Shown here: one piece after another, positions 19,856 to 30,130 of the stretch | Layout: each line of letters starts with the position of its first letter | How positions within the stretch are numbered: the first letter of the stretch is position 1 | Assembly (NCBI RefSeq): GCF_023715605.1 | Contig: NZ_JAMBOL010000001.1 | Span: 248,001 to 312,000, forward strand | Length of the DNA: 64,000 nucleotides | Reading direction: 5' to 3' | Source of the DNA: Halalkalibacter oceani | GTDB taxonomy: Bacteria > Bacillota > Bacilli > Bacillales > Bacillaceae_D | Notes under the pieces: generated by a model | The model's database searches: none | Told to the model about the DNA's origin: nothing | What the model saw: only the letters and a program-made list of their open reading frames with translations | Position numbers and translations under genes: made by a program

Positions 19856-20917
19856 ATGGGACAGACTCAACAAAAGTGGATCGCGCGTTTATTGATTGTT
19901 TTGCTGATCTTACTCATTTTATATATGCTGTCGCGGGTAGCCTTCCTTGCAGAACCGTTTTTGCTCATTGGAAAGGCGCTGCTGTTACCGGTTGGAATTG
20001 CTGCGTTGTTAAGCTATTTTCTTCATCCGCTCGTTGAAAAACTTCACCAAAATGGCATGGAACGAAGGTGGGCGGTTTCCCTCATTTTTCTGGCGGTGAT
20101 TGGCCTGATCAGTTTTGTTGTGATGATCGGCCTGCCGTTTTTGATCGCTCAAGTTCAGCATGCCTTTGCTCAGCTCCCGGGAAAAATAAACGAATTAACA
20201 GTGCTCGTCAACCGGCTGCAGGATCAGCTCAATTCGTTACCTGAACCGCTTCAGTCCCAGTCAAAGGAATGGACCGTCCAGCTCGAAGCGTGGAGTGGAA
20301 AAGCATTGGACCAGGTAGAAAAGGTCGCGGTCTTTTTGCTGCATTCCGTTTTCGCTTTTCTCGTTATTCCCTTTTTAGTGTTTTACTTTCTGAAAGATTA
20401 TGATCTCGTTGAAAAGACGGCCTGGTATGTAACCCCGCGTAAATGGAGACAGCCGTTGCAGCGCTATTTGAAGGATCTTGATCAGACGTTCGGCAGCTTT
20501 ATCCGCGGTCAGCTCCTCGTCTCACTGTCGGTGGCGGTGCTTTCGATCATCGGCTTATGGCTGCTCGGTGTCCCGTATCCGATTTTGCTCGGGCTGTTTA
20601 TCGGCGCGGCGGATTTGATCCCGTATTTCGGCGCGTTTATCGGCGCTGCTCCGGCGATCATCGTCGCTTTGCTGGAATCATGGCAGCTGGCGATCTTTAC
20701 GGCGATTCTTTTAATCGTCATCCAGCAGGTGGAAGGAAATGTGCTGAGCCCGTTTATCGTCGGCAAAACCTTGCATCTTCATCCGATGCTGATCATTCTC
20801 GCCCTCCTTGTCGGCATTCAGACAGGAGGAGTGATCGGCCTACTCGTCGCCGTACCGATGCTGGCGATCGCCAAGGTTACGCTCTGGCACTTGCGCCTTC
20901 ATCTGATGAACGATTGA
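19856..20917 (+). CDS. yrrI: AI-2E family transporter (YrrI)
   Basis: A polytopic membrane protein of 353 residues with about eight hydrophobic segments. An N-terminal pair of helices is followed by a long extracytoplasmic amphipathic region (about 75-140), then VFAFLVIPFLVFYFLKDYD and the family signature VPYPILLGLFIGAADLIPYFG. Members include autoinducer-2 exporters and Na+/H+ antiporter-like proteins; this one's substrate is unknown. The start follows GGAGGGGCAGAG; an upstream in-frame start at 19796 runs through a hairpin and is unlikely. Confidence 0.9.
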   Translation: MGQTQQKWIARLLIVLLILLILYMLSRVAFLAEPFLLIGKALLLPVGIAALLSYFLHPLVEKLHQNGMERRWAVSLIFLAVIGLISFVVMIGLPFLIAQVQHAFAQLPGKINELTVLVNRLQDQLNSLPEPLQSQSKEWTVQLEAWSGKALDQVEKVAVFLLHSVFAFLVIPFLVFYFLKDYDLVEKTAWYVTPRKWRQPLQRYLKDLDQTFGSFIRGQLLVSLSVAVLSIIGLWLLGVPYPILLGLFIGAADLIPYFGAFIGAAPAIIVALLESWQLAIFTAILLIVIQQVEGNVLSPFIVGKTLHLHPMLIILALLVGIQTGGVIGLLVAVPMLAIAKVTLWHLRLHLMND

Positions 20918-20942
20918 CATTTGTCAAGCGGCTTCCTATAAT
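20914..20942 (+). promoter_or_regulatory. Consensus sigma-A promoter of the alaS leader
   Basis: TTGACA (20914-20919), a 17-base spacer and TATAAT (20937-20942) match the consensus perfectly. The -35 hexamer overlaps the yrrI stop codon. The Ala T-box follows. Confidence 0.85.
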
Positions 20943-20959
20943 GAAAAGGGCATATAAAC

Positions 20960-21193
20960 ATAGTAAGAATACGTTGAAGGAACGAGTATGAAACAGTCCG
21001 TTTACAGAGAAAGGCATCCATGGCTGGAAGATGCCTGAAACGAAGGGTTTCAGAAAGCTGCTCCTGAGTGCAGGCAAATTCTGCCGTCTAACCGCGTTAT
21101 GGTCGAAAGTGATAGACGCCGTCGTTGTCTATAAATAGGGTGGTACCGCGTGACATAACTCTCGTCCCTTATCCGGGAAAGGGAGTTTTTTTG
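20960..21193 (+). ncRNA. T-box leader, alanine specifier
   Basis: This leader controls alaS by sensing uncharged tRNA-Ala. The T-box sequence AGGGTGGTACCGCG is at 21137-21150. A terminator follows with CTCGTCCCTT and AAGGGAG arms and a seven-T run (about 21161-21193). In the specifier region GAAAGCTGCTCC an Ala GCT codon lies at 21057-21059, with a second GCT in frame after it. The leader ends about 80 bases before alaS. Confidence 0.92.
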
Positions 21194-21275
21194 ATGCCCG
21201 GCCCACAGTGGGGAAGCGATTAGGCCCAGCGTGTGTTTTCGTTTTACATACATATAAATAAGGAGATGATAGAAG

Positions 21276-23915
21276 ATGAAACCTTTAACATCTGCCCAAG
21301 TAAGACAAATGTTTTTAGACTTTTTTAAGGAGAAAGGTCACGATATCGAACCGAGTGCGTCGCTTGTTCCCCATGAAGATCCGAGCTTGCTCTGGATTAA
21401 CAGCGGGGTCGCCACGCTAAAGAAATACTTTGACGGTCGAGTGATTCCGGATAACCCGCGGATTACAAACGCTCAGAAATCGATTCGGACGAACGATATT
21501 GAAAATGTCGGTAAGACGGCGCGCCATCATACGTTTTTTGAAATGCTCGGCAACTTCTCAATCGGCGATTACTTCAAAGAAGAAGCAATTGAATGGGCGT
21601 GGGAATTTTTAACGAGTGAACGCTGGATCGGCTTTGAAGCGGATAAACTGTCCGTCACGGTGCACCCTGAGGATGATGAGGCTTATGTATACTGGAAGGA
21701 AAAGATCGGCATTCCCGAAGAGCGCATCATTCGCTTAGAAGGCAACTTCTGGGACATCGGTGAAGGACCGAGCGGACCGAATACGGAAATTTTCTATGAC
21801 CGTGGACCGTCTTACGGCGACGATGCCAATGACCCCGAGCTTTATCCAGGGGGAGAAAATGACCGCTATTTAGAAGTATGGAACCTCGTCTTTTCACAGT
21901 TCAATCATAATCCTGACGGAAGCTATACACCGCTTCCGAAAAAGAATATTGATACAGGGATGGGCCTTGAGCGGATGGTATCCGTTATTCAGGATGTGCC
22001 GACGAACTTTGAGACGGATTTATTTATGCCGATCATTCGCGCGACGGAGCAGCAGACATCTGTTCACTACGGACAGGAGGAAGAAAAAGATGTCGCCTTT
22101 AAGGTGATCGCCGACCATATTCGTACGGTAACATTCGCCGTTGGGGACGGAGCGCTTCCTTCAAATGAAGGACGAGGCTATGTGCTGCGCCGCCTTTTGC
22201 GCCGCGCTGTCCGCTATGCGAAGCTGATCGGGATTGACCGGCCGTTTATGTATCAGCTCGTGCCGGTTGTCGGAGAAATCATGGTTGATTTTTATCCCGA
22301 GGTCAAAGAGAAAAACGATTTTATCCAGAAGGTCATTAAAAACGAAGAAGAGCGCTTCCACGAAACGCTTCATGAAGGATTGACGATTCTTGAGAAAATT
22401 CTTGATGATGCGATAGCCGCCAAGAAAACAACAATTGCCGGCGAGGATGTTTTCCGTCTTTATGACACGTACGGGTTTCCAATTGACCTGACGGAGGAAT
22501 ATGTAGAGGAGAAAGGCTTAACGATTGATCGTGAGGGGTTCGAGAAGGCGATGGAAGGTCAGCGCTCAAGAGCACGCTCGGCAAGACAGGAATCCGGCTC
22601 GATGCAGGTGCAGGACGAATTGCTCGGCGAGATTGTCGACGAAAGCAAGTTTGTCGGCTACGATACGCTGGCGACGACGGCGAAGGTCGAAGTGCTTATT
22701 CATGATAAGCAAAAGGTCGACATCGTCGGAGCGGGTGAACAGGCGCAGCTTATCTTAAACGAAACACCTTTTTATGCCGAAAGTGGCGGACAGGTGGCTG
22801 ATAAAGGCGTCCTCCGCGGCGACGGTGTCCTCGCTGAAGTGACGGATGTCAGCAAAGCGCCGAACGGCCAGCATCTTCACCATGTGACGGTGAAGGAAGG
22901 GACGCTAAAGCAGGGGGCAGAGGTGCGCTGTGTCGTCGAAGAAACGGAGCGGACGGCAATTGTCAAAAACCATACCGCCACACATCTTCTGCATCAAGCG
23001 CTTAAGGATGTGCTTGGCGAGCATGTTAACCAGGCCGGTTCCCTCGTTTCCGAGGAACGACTCCGTTTCGATTTCTCGCATTTTGGCCAAGTTAATGAAG
23101 AGGAAATCGCCAAGGTCGAAGCGATTGTCAATGAACAGATCTGGCATTCTCTTCAAGTCGATATCTCTCTAAAAAATATTGACGAAGCGAGAGCGATGGG
23201 CGCGATGGCCCTATTCGGCGAAAAGTACGGCGATATCGTCCGCGTTGTAAAAGTCGGCGATTACAGCCTTGAGCTGTGCGGTGGCTGTCACGTCAGAAAT
23301 ACGGCGGAAATTGGACTGTTCAAAATCGTGACGGAATCCGGAATTGGGGCCGGCGTGAGACGGATCGAAGCAGTGACAGGCAAGGCGGCTTATCACTATA
23401 TGAATGACCAGCTTCAGCTGTTGAAACAGGCCGCTGCCAGTTTAAAGGCAAAGCGCGTTGTCGATGTGCCGGCAAGAATCGAAGCGACACAGCAGCAAAT
23501 CAAGGAATTGCAGCGTGAGAACGAATCGTTAACGCAAAAATTAAGCAACCTTGAAGCGGGAAGTCTTGTCGATGAAGCTATTACGGTGAACGATGTCCAG
23601 CTGCTGGCGAAAAAGGTTGAAGCGAAGGATATGGACAGCCTGCGCGCGATAGTCGATAAGCTGAAGCAGGACATTGGTTCAGGAGTGATTGTCCTCGGCG
23701 CTGTGACAGGCGGCAAGGTAAACATTAGTGCCGGAGTGACAAAGGATTTAGTAGCAGAAGGCTACCATGCAGGAAAGATCGTCAAGGAAGTCGCCTCTCG
23801 TTGCGGCGGTGGCGGTGGCGGCCGTCCGGATATGGCGCAGGCTGGCGGAAAGAATCCGGAGCAGCTTGAACAGGCGCTTGCTTATGTGCAAGAATATATT
23901 CATACGATTTCCTAA
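21276..23915 (+). CDS. alaS: Alanyl-tRNA synthetase
   Basis: It charges tRNA-Ala and edits Ser and Gly mischarging. The 879 residues contain the N-terminal class II core, the editing domain with zinc ligands HTATH (H566, H570) and CGGCH (C668, H672), a coiled coil (about 720-760) and the glycine-rich C-Ala domain near the end ([15 protein letters not shown]). The start has AAGGAGATGATAGAAG upstream. It is preceded by its own T-box and followed by ireB-ruvX-yrzB, the usual Firmicute order. Confidence 0.98.
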   Translation: MKPLTSAQVRQMFLDFFKEKGHDIEPSASLVPHEDPSLLWINSGVATLKKYFDGRVIPDNPRITNAQKSIRTNDIENVGKTARHHTFFEMLGNFSIGDYFKEEAIEWAWEFLTSERWIGFEADKLSVTVHPEDDEAYVYWKEKIGIPEERIIRLEGNFWDIGEGPSGPNTEIFYDRGPSYGDDANDPELYPGGENDRYLEVWNLVFSQFNHNPDGSYTPLPKKNIDTGMGLERMVSVIQDVPTNFETDLFMPIIRATEQQTSVHYGQEEEKDVAFKVIADHIRTVTFAVGDGALPSNEGRGYVLRRLLRRAVRYAKLIGIDRPFMYQLVPVVGEIMVDFYPEVKEKNDFIQKVIKNEEERFHETLHEGLTILEKILDDAIAAKKTTIAGEDVFRLYDTYGFPIDLTEEYVEEKGLTIDREGFEKAMEGQRSRARSARQESGSMQVQDELLGEIVDESKFVGYDTLATTAKVEVLIHDKQKVDIVGAGEQAQLILNETPFYAESGGQVADKGVLRGDGVLAEVTDVSKAPNGQHLHHVTVKEGTLKQGAEVRCVVEETERTAIVKNHTATHLLHQALKDVLGEHVNQAGSLVSEERLRFDFSHFGQVNEEEIAKVEAIVNEQIWHSLQVDISLKNIDEARAMGAMALFGEKYGDIVRVVKVGDYSLELCGGCHVRNTAEIGLFKIVTESGIGAGVRRIEAVTGKAAYHYMNDQLQLLKQAAASLKAKRVVDVPARIEATQQQIKELQRENESLTQKLSNLEAGSLVDEAITVNDVQLLAKKVEAKDMDSLRAIVDKLKQDIGSGVIVLGAVTGGKVNISAGVTKDLVAEGYHAGKIVKEVASRCGGGGGGRPDMAQAGGKNPEQLEQALAYVQEYIHTIS

Positions 23916-23994
23916 TTTCCTGCTTTTGGTGTACAATGAAAGGTAAACAAGCAATAGAGAACGTTTTTATTGCAAAATGAAAGAGGTGTTTGTG

Positions 23995-24267
23995 ATGAGC
24001 TCTATGGACAAGACAATGCAGTTTAATTTTCCGGATGATTCGGTCGATGTTGATGTCCAAGAGGTACTCCTTTCTGTATATGGGGCGCTGGAGGAGAAAG
24101 GCTATAATCCCATCAATCAAATTGTCGGCTATTTACTCTCTGGAGATCCTGCGTACATTCCCCGGCATAAAGATGCGCGTACCCTCATTCGCAAGCTTGA
24201 GCGCGATGAGCTGATTGAAGAGTTAGTGAAATCCTATTTATCACAGCACCGTAAGGAGAATGAATGA
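23995..24267 (+). CDS. ireB: IreB family regulatory phosphoprotein
   Basis: A 90-residue protein of the DUF965 family (B. subtilis YrzL). In Enterococcus, IreB is phosphorylated by the PASTA kinase IreK and tunes cephalosporin resistance. The conserved block [19 protein letters not shown] and the following [19 protein letters not shown] are unmistakable. The start at [12 protein letters not shown] is set by GAAAGAGGTG upstream. Its stop overlaps the ruvX start (ATGA), so translation is coupled. Confidence 0.95.
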   Translation: MSSMDKTMQFNFPDDSVDVDVQEVLLSVYGALEEKGYNPINQIVGYLLSGDPAYIPRHKDARTLIRKLERDELIEELVKSYLSQHRKENE

Positions 24268-24686
24268 GAGCATTAGGGTTGGATGTCGGAACGAAGACGA
24301 TTGGCGTGGCTTTGAGCGATGAGCTTGGCTGGACGGCGCAGGGACTGGAAACGATTAAGCGAAGCGAAGAGGAGCCAGACCAGGACTTTTTAACAATAAA
24401 GCGCATGGTGGAGCAATATGATGTTCACACTATCGTAGTAGGACTGCCGAAGAATATGAATGGAACGATCGGCCCAAGCGGTGAACGGAGCGAGCAGTTT
24501 GCCGAGCAGCTGCAGACGCATGTACCGGACTGCGAGCTGAAAATGTGGGACGAGCGTCTAACGACTGTCGCTGCGGAGAAAATGCTGATTTCAGCTGATG
24601 TCAGTCGAAAGAAACGAAAAAAGGTCATTGATAAAATGGCTGCCGTTATGATCCTGCAAGGCTATCTTGATCATAAGGGAAACTAG
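24264..24686 (+). CDS. ruvX: Holliday junction resolvase-like RuvX (YqgF)
   Basis: An RNase H-fold protein of 140 residues. The N-terminal [16 protein letters not shown] holds the first catalytic aspartate, and WDERLTT and the C-terminal [13 protein letters not shown] are family hallmarks. Members are linked to Holliday junction resolution and to pre-16S rRNA 5'-end maturation. It overlaps ireB by four bases and is followed at once by yrzB, the conserved alaS-ireB-ruvX-yrzB cluster. Confidence 0.95.
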   Translation: MRALGLDVGTKTIGVALSDELGWTAQGLETIKRSEEEPDQDFLTIKRMVEQYDVHTIVVGLPKNMNGTIGPSGERSEQFAEQLQTHVPDCELKMWDERLTTVAAEKMLISADVSRKKRKKVIDKMAAVMILQGYLDHKGN

Positions 24687-24702
24687 GAAAAGAGGTGCGA
24701 CG

Positions 24703-24990
24703 ATGACGCAAGAAGAAAAAGATCGTATTGTGATTCCCGATGAAAACGGGGATGAACATTTATTTGATGAGTTGTTTAAATTTACGGTGGACGAAACCGG
24801 GAAATCCTATATTCTTGTTACACCCGTTGGCGAAGAGGCCGATGAGGATGAAGAGGTAGAAGTATTCGCGTTTCGTTATGAAGACCGTGACGAGGAAGAA
24901 AACGACATCGCGCTCTTCCCGATCGAAACCGACGCTGAATGGGAAATCGTTGAAGAGATGCTCAACACGTTTTCGGAAGAAGATCAATAA
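24703..24990 (+). CDS. yrzB: DUF1292 family protein (YrzB)
   Basis: A small, strongly acidic protein (95 residues). The DUF1292 pattern is present: IPDENGDEHLFDELFKFTVDETGKSYILV, split by short acidic stretches, then EVEVFAFRYED and ending in IVEEMLNTF. The function is unknown. The start at 24703 follows AAAAGAGGTGCGACG; an upstream reading frame at 24667 has no ribosome site. It is probably co-transcribed with ruvX and followed by a terminator. Confidence 0.92.
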   Translation: MTQEEKDRIVIPDENGDEHLFDELFKFTVDETGKSYILVTPVGEEADEDEEVEVFAFRYEDRDEEENDIALFPIETDAEWEIVEEMLNTFSEEDQ

Positions 24991-25000
24991 GAAGGAACGG

Positions 25001-25048
25001 GAACATCCAAAAGGATCAGATTTTGATCTAAGGATGTTCTCTTTTTTT
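25001..25048 (+). terminator. Terminator after yrzB
   Basis: GAACATCC and GGATGTTC arms enclose a second GATCAGATTTTGATC stem, followed by a run of seven T. It separates the alaS group from mltG. Confidence 0.88.
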
Positions 25049-25087
25049 GAAAATGTAGTATAATAAGACGGTGGAAGGGGGAGAAGG

Positions 25088-26227
25088 ATGTCTGATTCCA
25101 ACGAAAAACCACGAAATGATCTATATGAAGAACGGGTTTCTCAGGCGAAAGTCGTGAGAAAGATCGTCTTTTTTTGTGTCATCGGATTCATTCTAATTGG
25201 AACCATCCTGCTTACAAGCGGGTATTTTTATATAAAAAATGCACTTGGCCCAATGAATGAAGAAAATCCGCAGGAAGTTGAAGTCACGATTCCAATCGGT
25301 TCATCTGCCAGTCAAATTGGAACCATTTTAGAAGAAGAAGGTCTTGTCCGCAATGGGGCGTTATTCCGTTATTTTGTCCGCTACAACAATGAGAGTGGAT
25401 TCCAGGCTGGAGACTATGTCCTTTCCACTGCGATGACGATGGATGAAATGATCGCAGCCTTAAAGGATGGACGCGTGATTCAGGAGGCGGAGCTCGTTTT
25501 CACCGTGCCAGAAGGATTGTGGCTTGAAGATATCGCCGGAATCATAGCTGAGAATACAGAGCATTCTGTTGAAGAAGTGATGGAAGTGCTTAATGATCGC
25601 GAGTATATTGAAAGCCTGATTCACCGCTATGCGATGCTGACAGATGAAGTGTTGCAGGAAGGGATCCGTTATCCGCTTGAAGGGTATTTATTTCCGGCGC
25701 GCTATGACTTTCTTGAGGACAACCCGCCGATTAAAGAAATCATCGAGACGATGCTTGACCGGACGGAAGCCGAAGTTGACCCGTTTCTCGCCGAAGTCGA
25801 GGATGGGGAGTATACGCTACATAACATCCTCACGCTCGCTTCAATTATTGAACGGGAAGCGCAGCATTCCGAGGATCGCTACTTAATTTCCGGGGTCTTG
25901 TATAACCGGCTTGAGCAGGGGATGAGACTTCAGGTTGATCCGACAGTGTCTTACGCGCTTGGCGAGCATCGCTATATGACAACCTACAATGATTTGGAAG
26001 TGGACTCGCCTTACAATACGTATTTGTATCCAGGCATTCCAATCGGGCCAATCGCCAGTCCGGGCAGCGACTCGATCCGGGCCGCATTCCAGCCGGAGGA
26101 GACGGATTACGTCTACTTCTATGCGCGCTATAATGGCGAAGTGATTTATAATGAGACATATGAAGGGCATAATCAAACCCATCAAATGTATCGTGATGAA
26201 TGGATTGAAGCAGAAAGTGAAGAATAG
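25088..26227 (+). CDS. mltG: Endolytic murein transglycosylase MltG
   Basis: It cuts nascent peptidoglycan strands at the membrane. The 379 residues start with a basic cytoplasmic stretch, a single membrane anchor (about 22-45), a LysM-like subdomain and the YceG catalytic domain. The catalytic glutamate is E255 in SIIEREAQH, and VDPTVSYALG and SPYNTYLYPGIPIGPIASPG complete the active site. It has a strong ribosome site (GGAAGGGGGAGAAGG). The alaS-ireB-ruvX-yrzB-mltG order equals B. subtilis yrrL. Confidence 0.96.
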   Translation: MSDSNEKPRNDLYEERVSQAKVVRKIVFFCVIGFILIGTILLTSGYFYIKNALGPMNEENPQEVEVTIPIGSSASQIGTILEEEGLVRNGALFRYFVRYNNESGFQAGDYVLSTAMTMDEMIAALKDGRVIQEAELVFTVPEGLWLEDIAGIIAENTEHSVEEVMEVLNDREYIESLIHRYAMLTDEVLQEGIRYPLEGYLFPARYDFLEDNPPIKEIIETMLDRTEAEVDPFLAEVEDGEYTLHNILTLASIIEREAQHSEDRYLISGVLYNRLEQGMRLQVDPTVSYALGEHRYMTTYNDLEVDSPYNTYLYPGIPIGPIASPGSDSIRAAFQPEETDYVYFYARYNGEVIYNETYEGHNQTHQMYRDEWIEAESEE

Positions 26228-26295
26228 GGAACAGCAGGTTGACCCACTTTGAGCTTCACCGGCTGCGTCTCGTCAAAGCCTTTTCAATAATCAAC

Positions 26296-26340
26296 CGGGG
26301 TGTGCCAAAAGGGTTTTCCTTAGGCACACCCTCTCTTACT
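26296..26340 (+). terminator. Terminator-like hairpin after mltG
   Basis: GGTGTGCC...GGCACACC arms around AAAAGGGTTTTCCTTA, followed by CTCTCTTA. A second long-range GCTGGGA...TCCCAGC pair (about 26352-26457) closes the remaining gap before yrrM. The T tract is weak. Confidence 0.5.
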
Positions 26341-26473
26341 GGAATAGAGGATGCTGGGATAGAACGAACATGTCAAACGAAGAATCATGCAGCGGTGCAG
26401 GGACGCCCTCTGCCATTTGGCCGATACCTTGTAGGTAGAACAGTTTGTCCCAGCTTCAGACTGGAGGAACGGA

Positions 26474-27118
26474 ATGAGCGAAAAAGAAGTAGTGCATTAT
26501 CTTCATTCACTGTTGCCGGCCCGACCTGACAAAATTGTCGAGATGGAACATTTTGCTGCGGAGCATGATGTTCCGATCATGGATCTGGTCGGCATGGAGT
26601 GCCTGCTCCAGCAGCTTAAGCTGGTGAAGCCGAAGCGGATTTTGGAAATTGGCACGGCAATCGGCTATTCAGCAAGCAGAATGGCGCTGGCGTTGCCTGA
26701 AGCTGTGATTGTCACCATCGAGCGCGATGAGACGCGTTATGAGCAGGCGCTGGCGAATGTGCAGGAGCTGAATTTGACGGATCGGATTGAAGTATGGCAT
26801 GGCGATGCCCTGGAATTGAGCCAAAAACTTGAATTCGAGTCCCTTTTTGATGTATTATTTATTGATGCCGCTAAAGGTCAATACAAACGATTTTTTGAGA
26901 TGTATGGGTCATATGTGAAAAAAGGCGGCGTGATCTTTTCGGATAATGTCCTGTTTCGCGGCCTTGTTGCTGCTGACCATATTGAAAATAAACGATTACG
27001 CCAATTAACGAATAAAATTAAAACGTATAACAGCTGGCTCATGTCCCGATCTGATTATGATACGACCATTATCCCGGTCGGTGACGGCCTTGCTGTAAGC
27101 GTGAAAAAGGAAGAGTAG
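26474..27118 (+). CDS. trmR: tRNA 5-hydroxyuridine methyltransferase TrmR (YrrM)
   Basis: A class I SAM-dependent O-methyltransferase of the COMT-like type. The SAM motif ILEIGTAIGYSA is near residue 57, IERDE near 88, and the metal- and substrate-binding segment FIDAAKGQYKRFFEMY follows. In B. subtilis YrrM methylates 5-hydroxyuridine at tRNA position 34 to 5-methoxyuridine. The next two genes encode the U32-family hydroxylation proteins, so this is the complete mo5U cluster. Its start has CTGGAGGAACGGA upstream. Confidence 0.92.
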   Translation: MSEKEVVHYLHSLLPARPDKIVEMEHFAAEHDVPIMDLVGMECLLQQLKLVKPKRILEIGTAIGYSASRMALALPEAVIVTIERDETRYEQALANVQELNLTDRIEVWHGDALELSQKLEFESLFDVLFIDAAKGQYKRFFEMYGSYVKKGGVIFSDNVLFRGLVAADHIENKRLRQLTNKIKTYNSWLMSRSDYDTTIIPVGDGLAVSVKKEE

Positions 27119-27131
27119 GAAGGGGATAGAT

Positions 27132-28064
27132 ATGAACAAGAAGCCAGAGTTGCTAGTGACCCCTAAAGACCTTGACGCTGTATCGCGGGTTTTTGCAGCG
27201 GGGGCAGATGCGGTCATCATTGGCGAAGAACGCTACGGGCTGCGGTTAGCCGGCGAATTCTCCCGCGCTGATATACGAGCAGCTGTCACGATTGCCCATG
27301 AACAGGGAAAACGGGTCTATGTAGCAATGAATGCGATATTTCATAATGATAAAGTGGGGGAGCTTGCTGACTATGTTGCCTTTTTGCAAGAGGCAGGCGT
27401 CGATGCGATTGTATTCGGAGATCCGGCTGTCTTGATGACGGTGCGTCAGGCCGCTCCGGGCATGAGATTGCATTGGAATACGGAAACGACCGCGACGAAT
27501 TGGTATACAGCCAATTACTGGGGGAAGAAAGGCGCAGCCCGGGCTGTGCTCGCCCGTGAATTGAGCATGGATGAAATTGTGGAAATCAACGAGAATGCCG
27601 AAGTCGAGATTGAAGTGCAGGTTCATGGAATGACCTGTATGTTCCAGTCGAAGCGGACGTTGATCGGGAATTACATGCAATTTCAAGGAAAGAATCTCGC
27701 CGTCGAGCGCCGGACAAAGGACCGGCAATTATGGTTATACGATGCCGAGCGTGAGGCGCGTTATCCGATTTTTGAAGACGAGAACGGAACGCATATTATG
27801 AGCCCGAATGATATTTGCATCATCGATGAGCTGGAAGAGATGATCGAAGCAGGCGTAGACAGCTTTAAAATTGACGGCATCCTTAAGGAGACGGACTACC
27901 TTGAAAAGGTAACGGCTCTTTACAGAGAGGCGATTGATCTTTGCGCCGACGAACCAGAGCAATACGCGGAGAAAAAAGAGGCGTTACTGGCAGAGGCCGA
28001 AGCGCTTCAGCCGCAGAATCGAAAATTGGATACCGGCTTTTTCTTTAAAGAAACGGTCTATTAG
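27132..28064 (+). CDS. trhP1: U32-family tRNA hydroxylation protein TrhP1 (YrrN)
   Basis: A 310-residue protein of the peptidase U32 family (not a demonstrated peptidase). It has the TIM-barrel start PELLVTPKDLDAVSRVFAAG and the signature HGMTCMFQSKRTLIGNY. Known work on B. subtilis YrrN/YrrO and E. coli TrhP assigns them to prephenate-dependent 5-hydroxylation of tRNA U34. The cysteine-rich Fe-S region of the long form is absent here and present in the partner. It is 13 bases after trmR. Confidence 0.9.
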   Translation: MNKKPELLVTPKDLDAVSRVFAAGADAVIIGEERYGLRLAGEFSRADIRAAVTIAHEQGKRVYVAMNAIFHNDKVGELADYVAFLQEAGVDAIVFGDPAVLMTVRQAAPGMRLHWNTETTATNWYTANYWGKKGAARAVLARELSMDEIVEINENAEVEIEVQVHGMTCMFQSKRTLIGNYMQFQGKNLAVERRTKDRQLWLYDAEREARYPIFEDENGTHIMSPNDICIIDELEEMIEAGVDSFKIDGILKETDYLEKVTALYREAIDLCADEPEQYAEKKEALLAEAEALQPQNRKLDTGFFFKETVY

Positions 28065-28079
28065 AAAGGAGGAAACGGG

Positions 28080-29342
28080 ATGTCAACGATTGCAGAACGT
28101 ACAAGTGAAGGGAAACGGATCATTACGAAAAAACCGGAGCTGCTCGCGCCGGCTGGAAGTCTCGAAAAATTAAAAGTTGCTGTTCATTATGGCGCGGATG
28201 CGGTTTACATTGGCGGCCAGGAATTCGGCCTGCGCTCAAATGCCGATAATTTTTCGCTTGAAGAAATGCGAGAGGGCGTAGAATTTGCCCGCAAATACGG
28301 CGCCAAAGTATATGTGACGACGAATATTTACGCTCATAATGAAAATATGGACGGGCTTGAGGAATATTTACGCTCCCTGCAGGATGTCGGCGTGACCGGG
28401 ATTATCGTCGCCGACCCGCTCATTATTGAAACATGTAAACGCGTTGCTCCAAAAGTTGAGGTGCATTTAAGCACCCAGCAGTCGCTGAGTAACTGGCTGG
28501 CGGTCAAGTATTGGAAAGAAGAAGGACTGCACCGTGTCGTTCTTGCCCGCGAAGTAGGACTTGAAGAAATGCTTGAGATGAAGAAAAATGTTGATATTGA
28601 AATTGAAAGCTTTGTTCACGGCGCGATGTGTATTTCATATTCCGGCCGCTGTGTCTTGAGCAACCATATGACAGCGCGTGATTCCAACCGCGGAGGCTGC
28701 TGTCAATCATGCCGCTGGGAATACGACTTATATGAAACGAATGAGCAGGGCGAAAAAGCGCTGTTCTCGGAAAACGATCCGCAATATACGATGAGTCCGA
28801 AAGATTTGAATTTAATTCAGGCGATTCCTAAGCTGATTGAAGCTGGAATTGACAGCTTGAAGGTCGAAGGGCGAATGAAATCAATCCATTATGTCGCGAC
28901 CGTTACAAGTGTATATCGCAAGGTTATTGATGCTTATTGTGCCGATCCTGACAATTTTCAGATCGATAAGGCATGGCTGGATGAACTGGAAAAATGCGCG
29001 AATCGCGATTTCGCTCCACAGTTTTTCGAAGGCGAACCAACATTTGAAGAGCAAATGTACGGCAGTCATCCGAAGCGGACAAAGTATGACTTCGCCGGAT
29101 TGGTGCTCGATTATGATCCGGAAACATCAATCGTTACATTGCAGCAGCGCAATCACTTTAAACCAGGAGACGAAGTGGAATTTTTCGGCCCGGAAATAAG
29201 CAACTTCATGCAAAAAATCGAGACGATTTGGGATGAAGATGGACAGGAACTTGATGCGGCGCGTCATCCGCTGCAAATTGTCCGCTTTAAAGTCGATCAG
29301 CCGGTTCATCCGCAAAACATGATGCGCAAAGAGGTAAGATAA
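28080..29342 (+). CDS. trhP2: U32-family tRNA hydroxylation protein TrhP2 (YrrO)
   Basis: The 420-residue partner of TrhP1. It carries the U32 signature [16 protein letters not shown] and the downstream [14 protein letters not shown]. Together these give the cysteine set (C-x6-C, CC-x2-C) expected for an Fe-S site. A C-terminal beta-barrel extension begins near residue 335. It is separated from trhP1 by 15 bases with GAAAGGAGGAAACGGG. Its last codon overlaps the udk start by one base, so trmR, trhP1, trhP2 and udk form one unit. Confidence 0.92.
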   Translation: MSTIAERTSEGKRIITKKPELLAPAGSLEKLKVAVHYGADAVYIGGQEFGLRSNADNFSLEEMREGVEFARKYGAKVYVTTNIYAHNENMDGLEEYLRSLQDVGVTGIIVADPLIIETCKRVAPKVEVHLSTQQSLSNWLAVKYWKEEGLHRVVLAREVGLEEMLEMKKNVDIEIESFVHGAMCISYSGRCVLSNHMTARDSNRGGCCQSCRWEYDLYETNEQGEKALFSENDPQYTMSPKDLNLIQAIPKLIEAGIDSLKVEGRMKSIHYVATVTSVYRKVIDAYCADPDNFQIDKAWLDELEKCANRDFAPQFFEGEPTFEEQMYGSHPKRTKYDFAGLVLDYDPETSIVTLQQRNHFKPGDEVEFFGPEISNFMQKIETIWDEDGQELDAARHPLQIVRFKVDQPVHPQNMMRKEVR

Positions 29343-29977
29343 TGGCAACAAAACCAATTATAATTGGGGTAGCCGGGGGGACGGGCTCCGGCAAAACAAC
29401 GGTTGCGAAAGAAATTTTTCAGCAATTTAATGAGCAATCGATCGTCTTGATTGAGCAGGATGCATATTATAAAGATCAAAGTGGACTTAGCTTTGAAGAA
29501 CGGCTGAAAACGAATTACGATCATCCGCTGGCCTTTGATAATGATCTGCTGCTTCATCATCTTCAGCAGCTCGCTGCGAAAAAGAGAGTTGAAAAGCCGG
29601 TTTACGACTATAAAGCACATACCCGCTCAAATAAAGTCGTGATCATTGAGCCAAAGGATGTCATTATCGTGGAAGGAATCTTGATTTTAGAGGATGAGCG
29701 GCTTCGTGAGATGATGGATATTAAGCTATTTGTGGACACGGATGCCGATATTCGCATCATTCGCCGCCTTCTTCGTGACATTCGTGACCGAGGTCGTTCG
29801 ATTGAGTCGGTCATTGATCAATATACGTCGGTTGTCAGGCCGATGCACCTGCAATTTATTGAACCGACGAAGCGCTATGCCGACATCGTCATTCCCGAAG
29901 GTGGACAAAACCGTGTCGCGATTGATCTAATGGTGACTAAAATACGCACAATTATTGAAGAAAAAGCGATTTTGTAA
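29342..29977 (+). CDS. udk: Uridine kinase
   Basis: It phosphorylates uridine and cytidine in the pyrimidine salvage pathway. Walker [10 protein letters not shown] is at residues 11-19, EQDAYYKD and the YDHPLAFD loop follow, and the lid arginines lie in [15 protein letters not shown]. The length of 211 is normal. It begins by a one-base overlap with trhP2 (TAATG), as in B. subtilis where udk and greA follow yrrO. Confidence 0.97.
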   Translation: MATKPIIIGVAGGTGSGKTTVAKEIFQQFNEQSIVLIEQDAYYKDQSGLSFEERLKTNYDHPLAFDNDLLLHHLQQLAAKKRVEKPVYDYKAHTRSNKVVIIEPKDVIIVEGILILEDERLREMMDIKLFVDTDADIRIIRRLLRDIRDRGRSIESVIDQYTSVVRPMHLQFIEPTKRYADIVIPEGGQNRVAIDLMVTKIRTIIEEKAIL

Positions 29978-30041
29978 TAGCATAGGGAAAGTGAGGTTGC
30001 ATTTTAGGGGTAAGCCTTACTTTCTTTCATACATGTAAGCA

Positions 30042-30073
30042 ACTAAGAACTCGGAAACTGCCGAGTTCTTAGT
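30042..30073 (+). promoter_or_regulatory. Perfect 13-bp stem-loop between udk and greA
   Basis: ACTAAGAACTCGG (30042-30054) pairs perfectly with CCGAGTTCTTAGT (30061-30073) around the loop AAACTG. There is no T run after it, so it is not a standard terminator; it may be an RNA-processing or stability element, or an operator. Confidence 0.6.
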
Positions 30074-30130
30074 CTACATATGTGAAGCAATTATATTTTA
30101 TTTGAACAAGCAGATGAGGAGTGAGTCACA

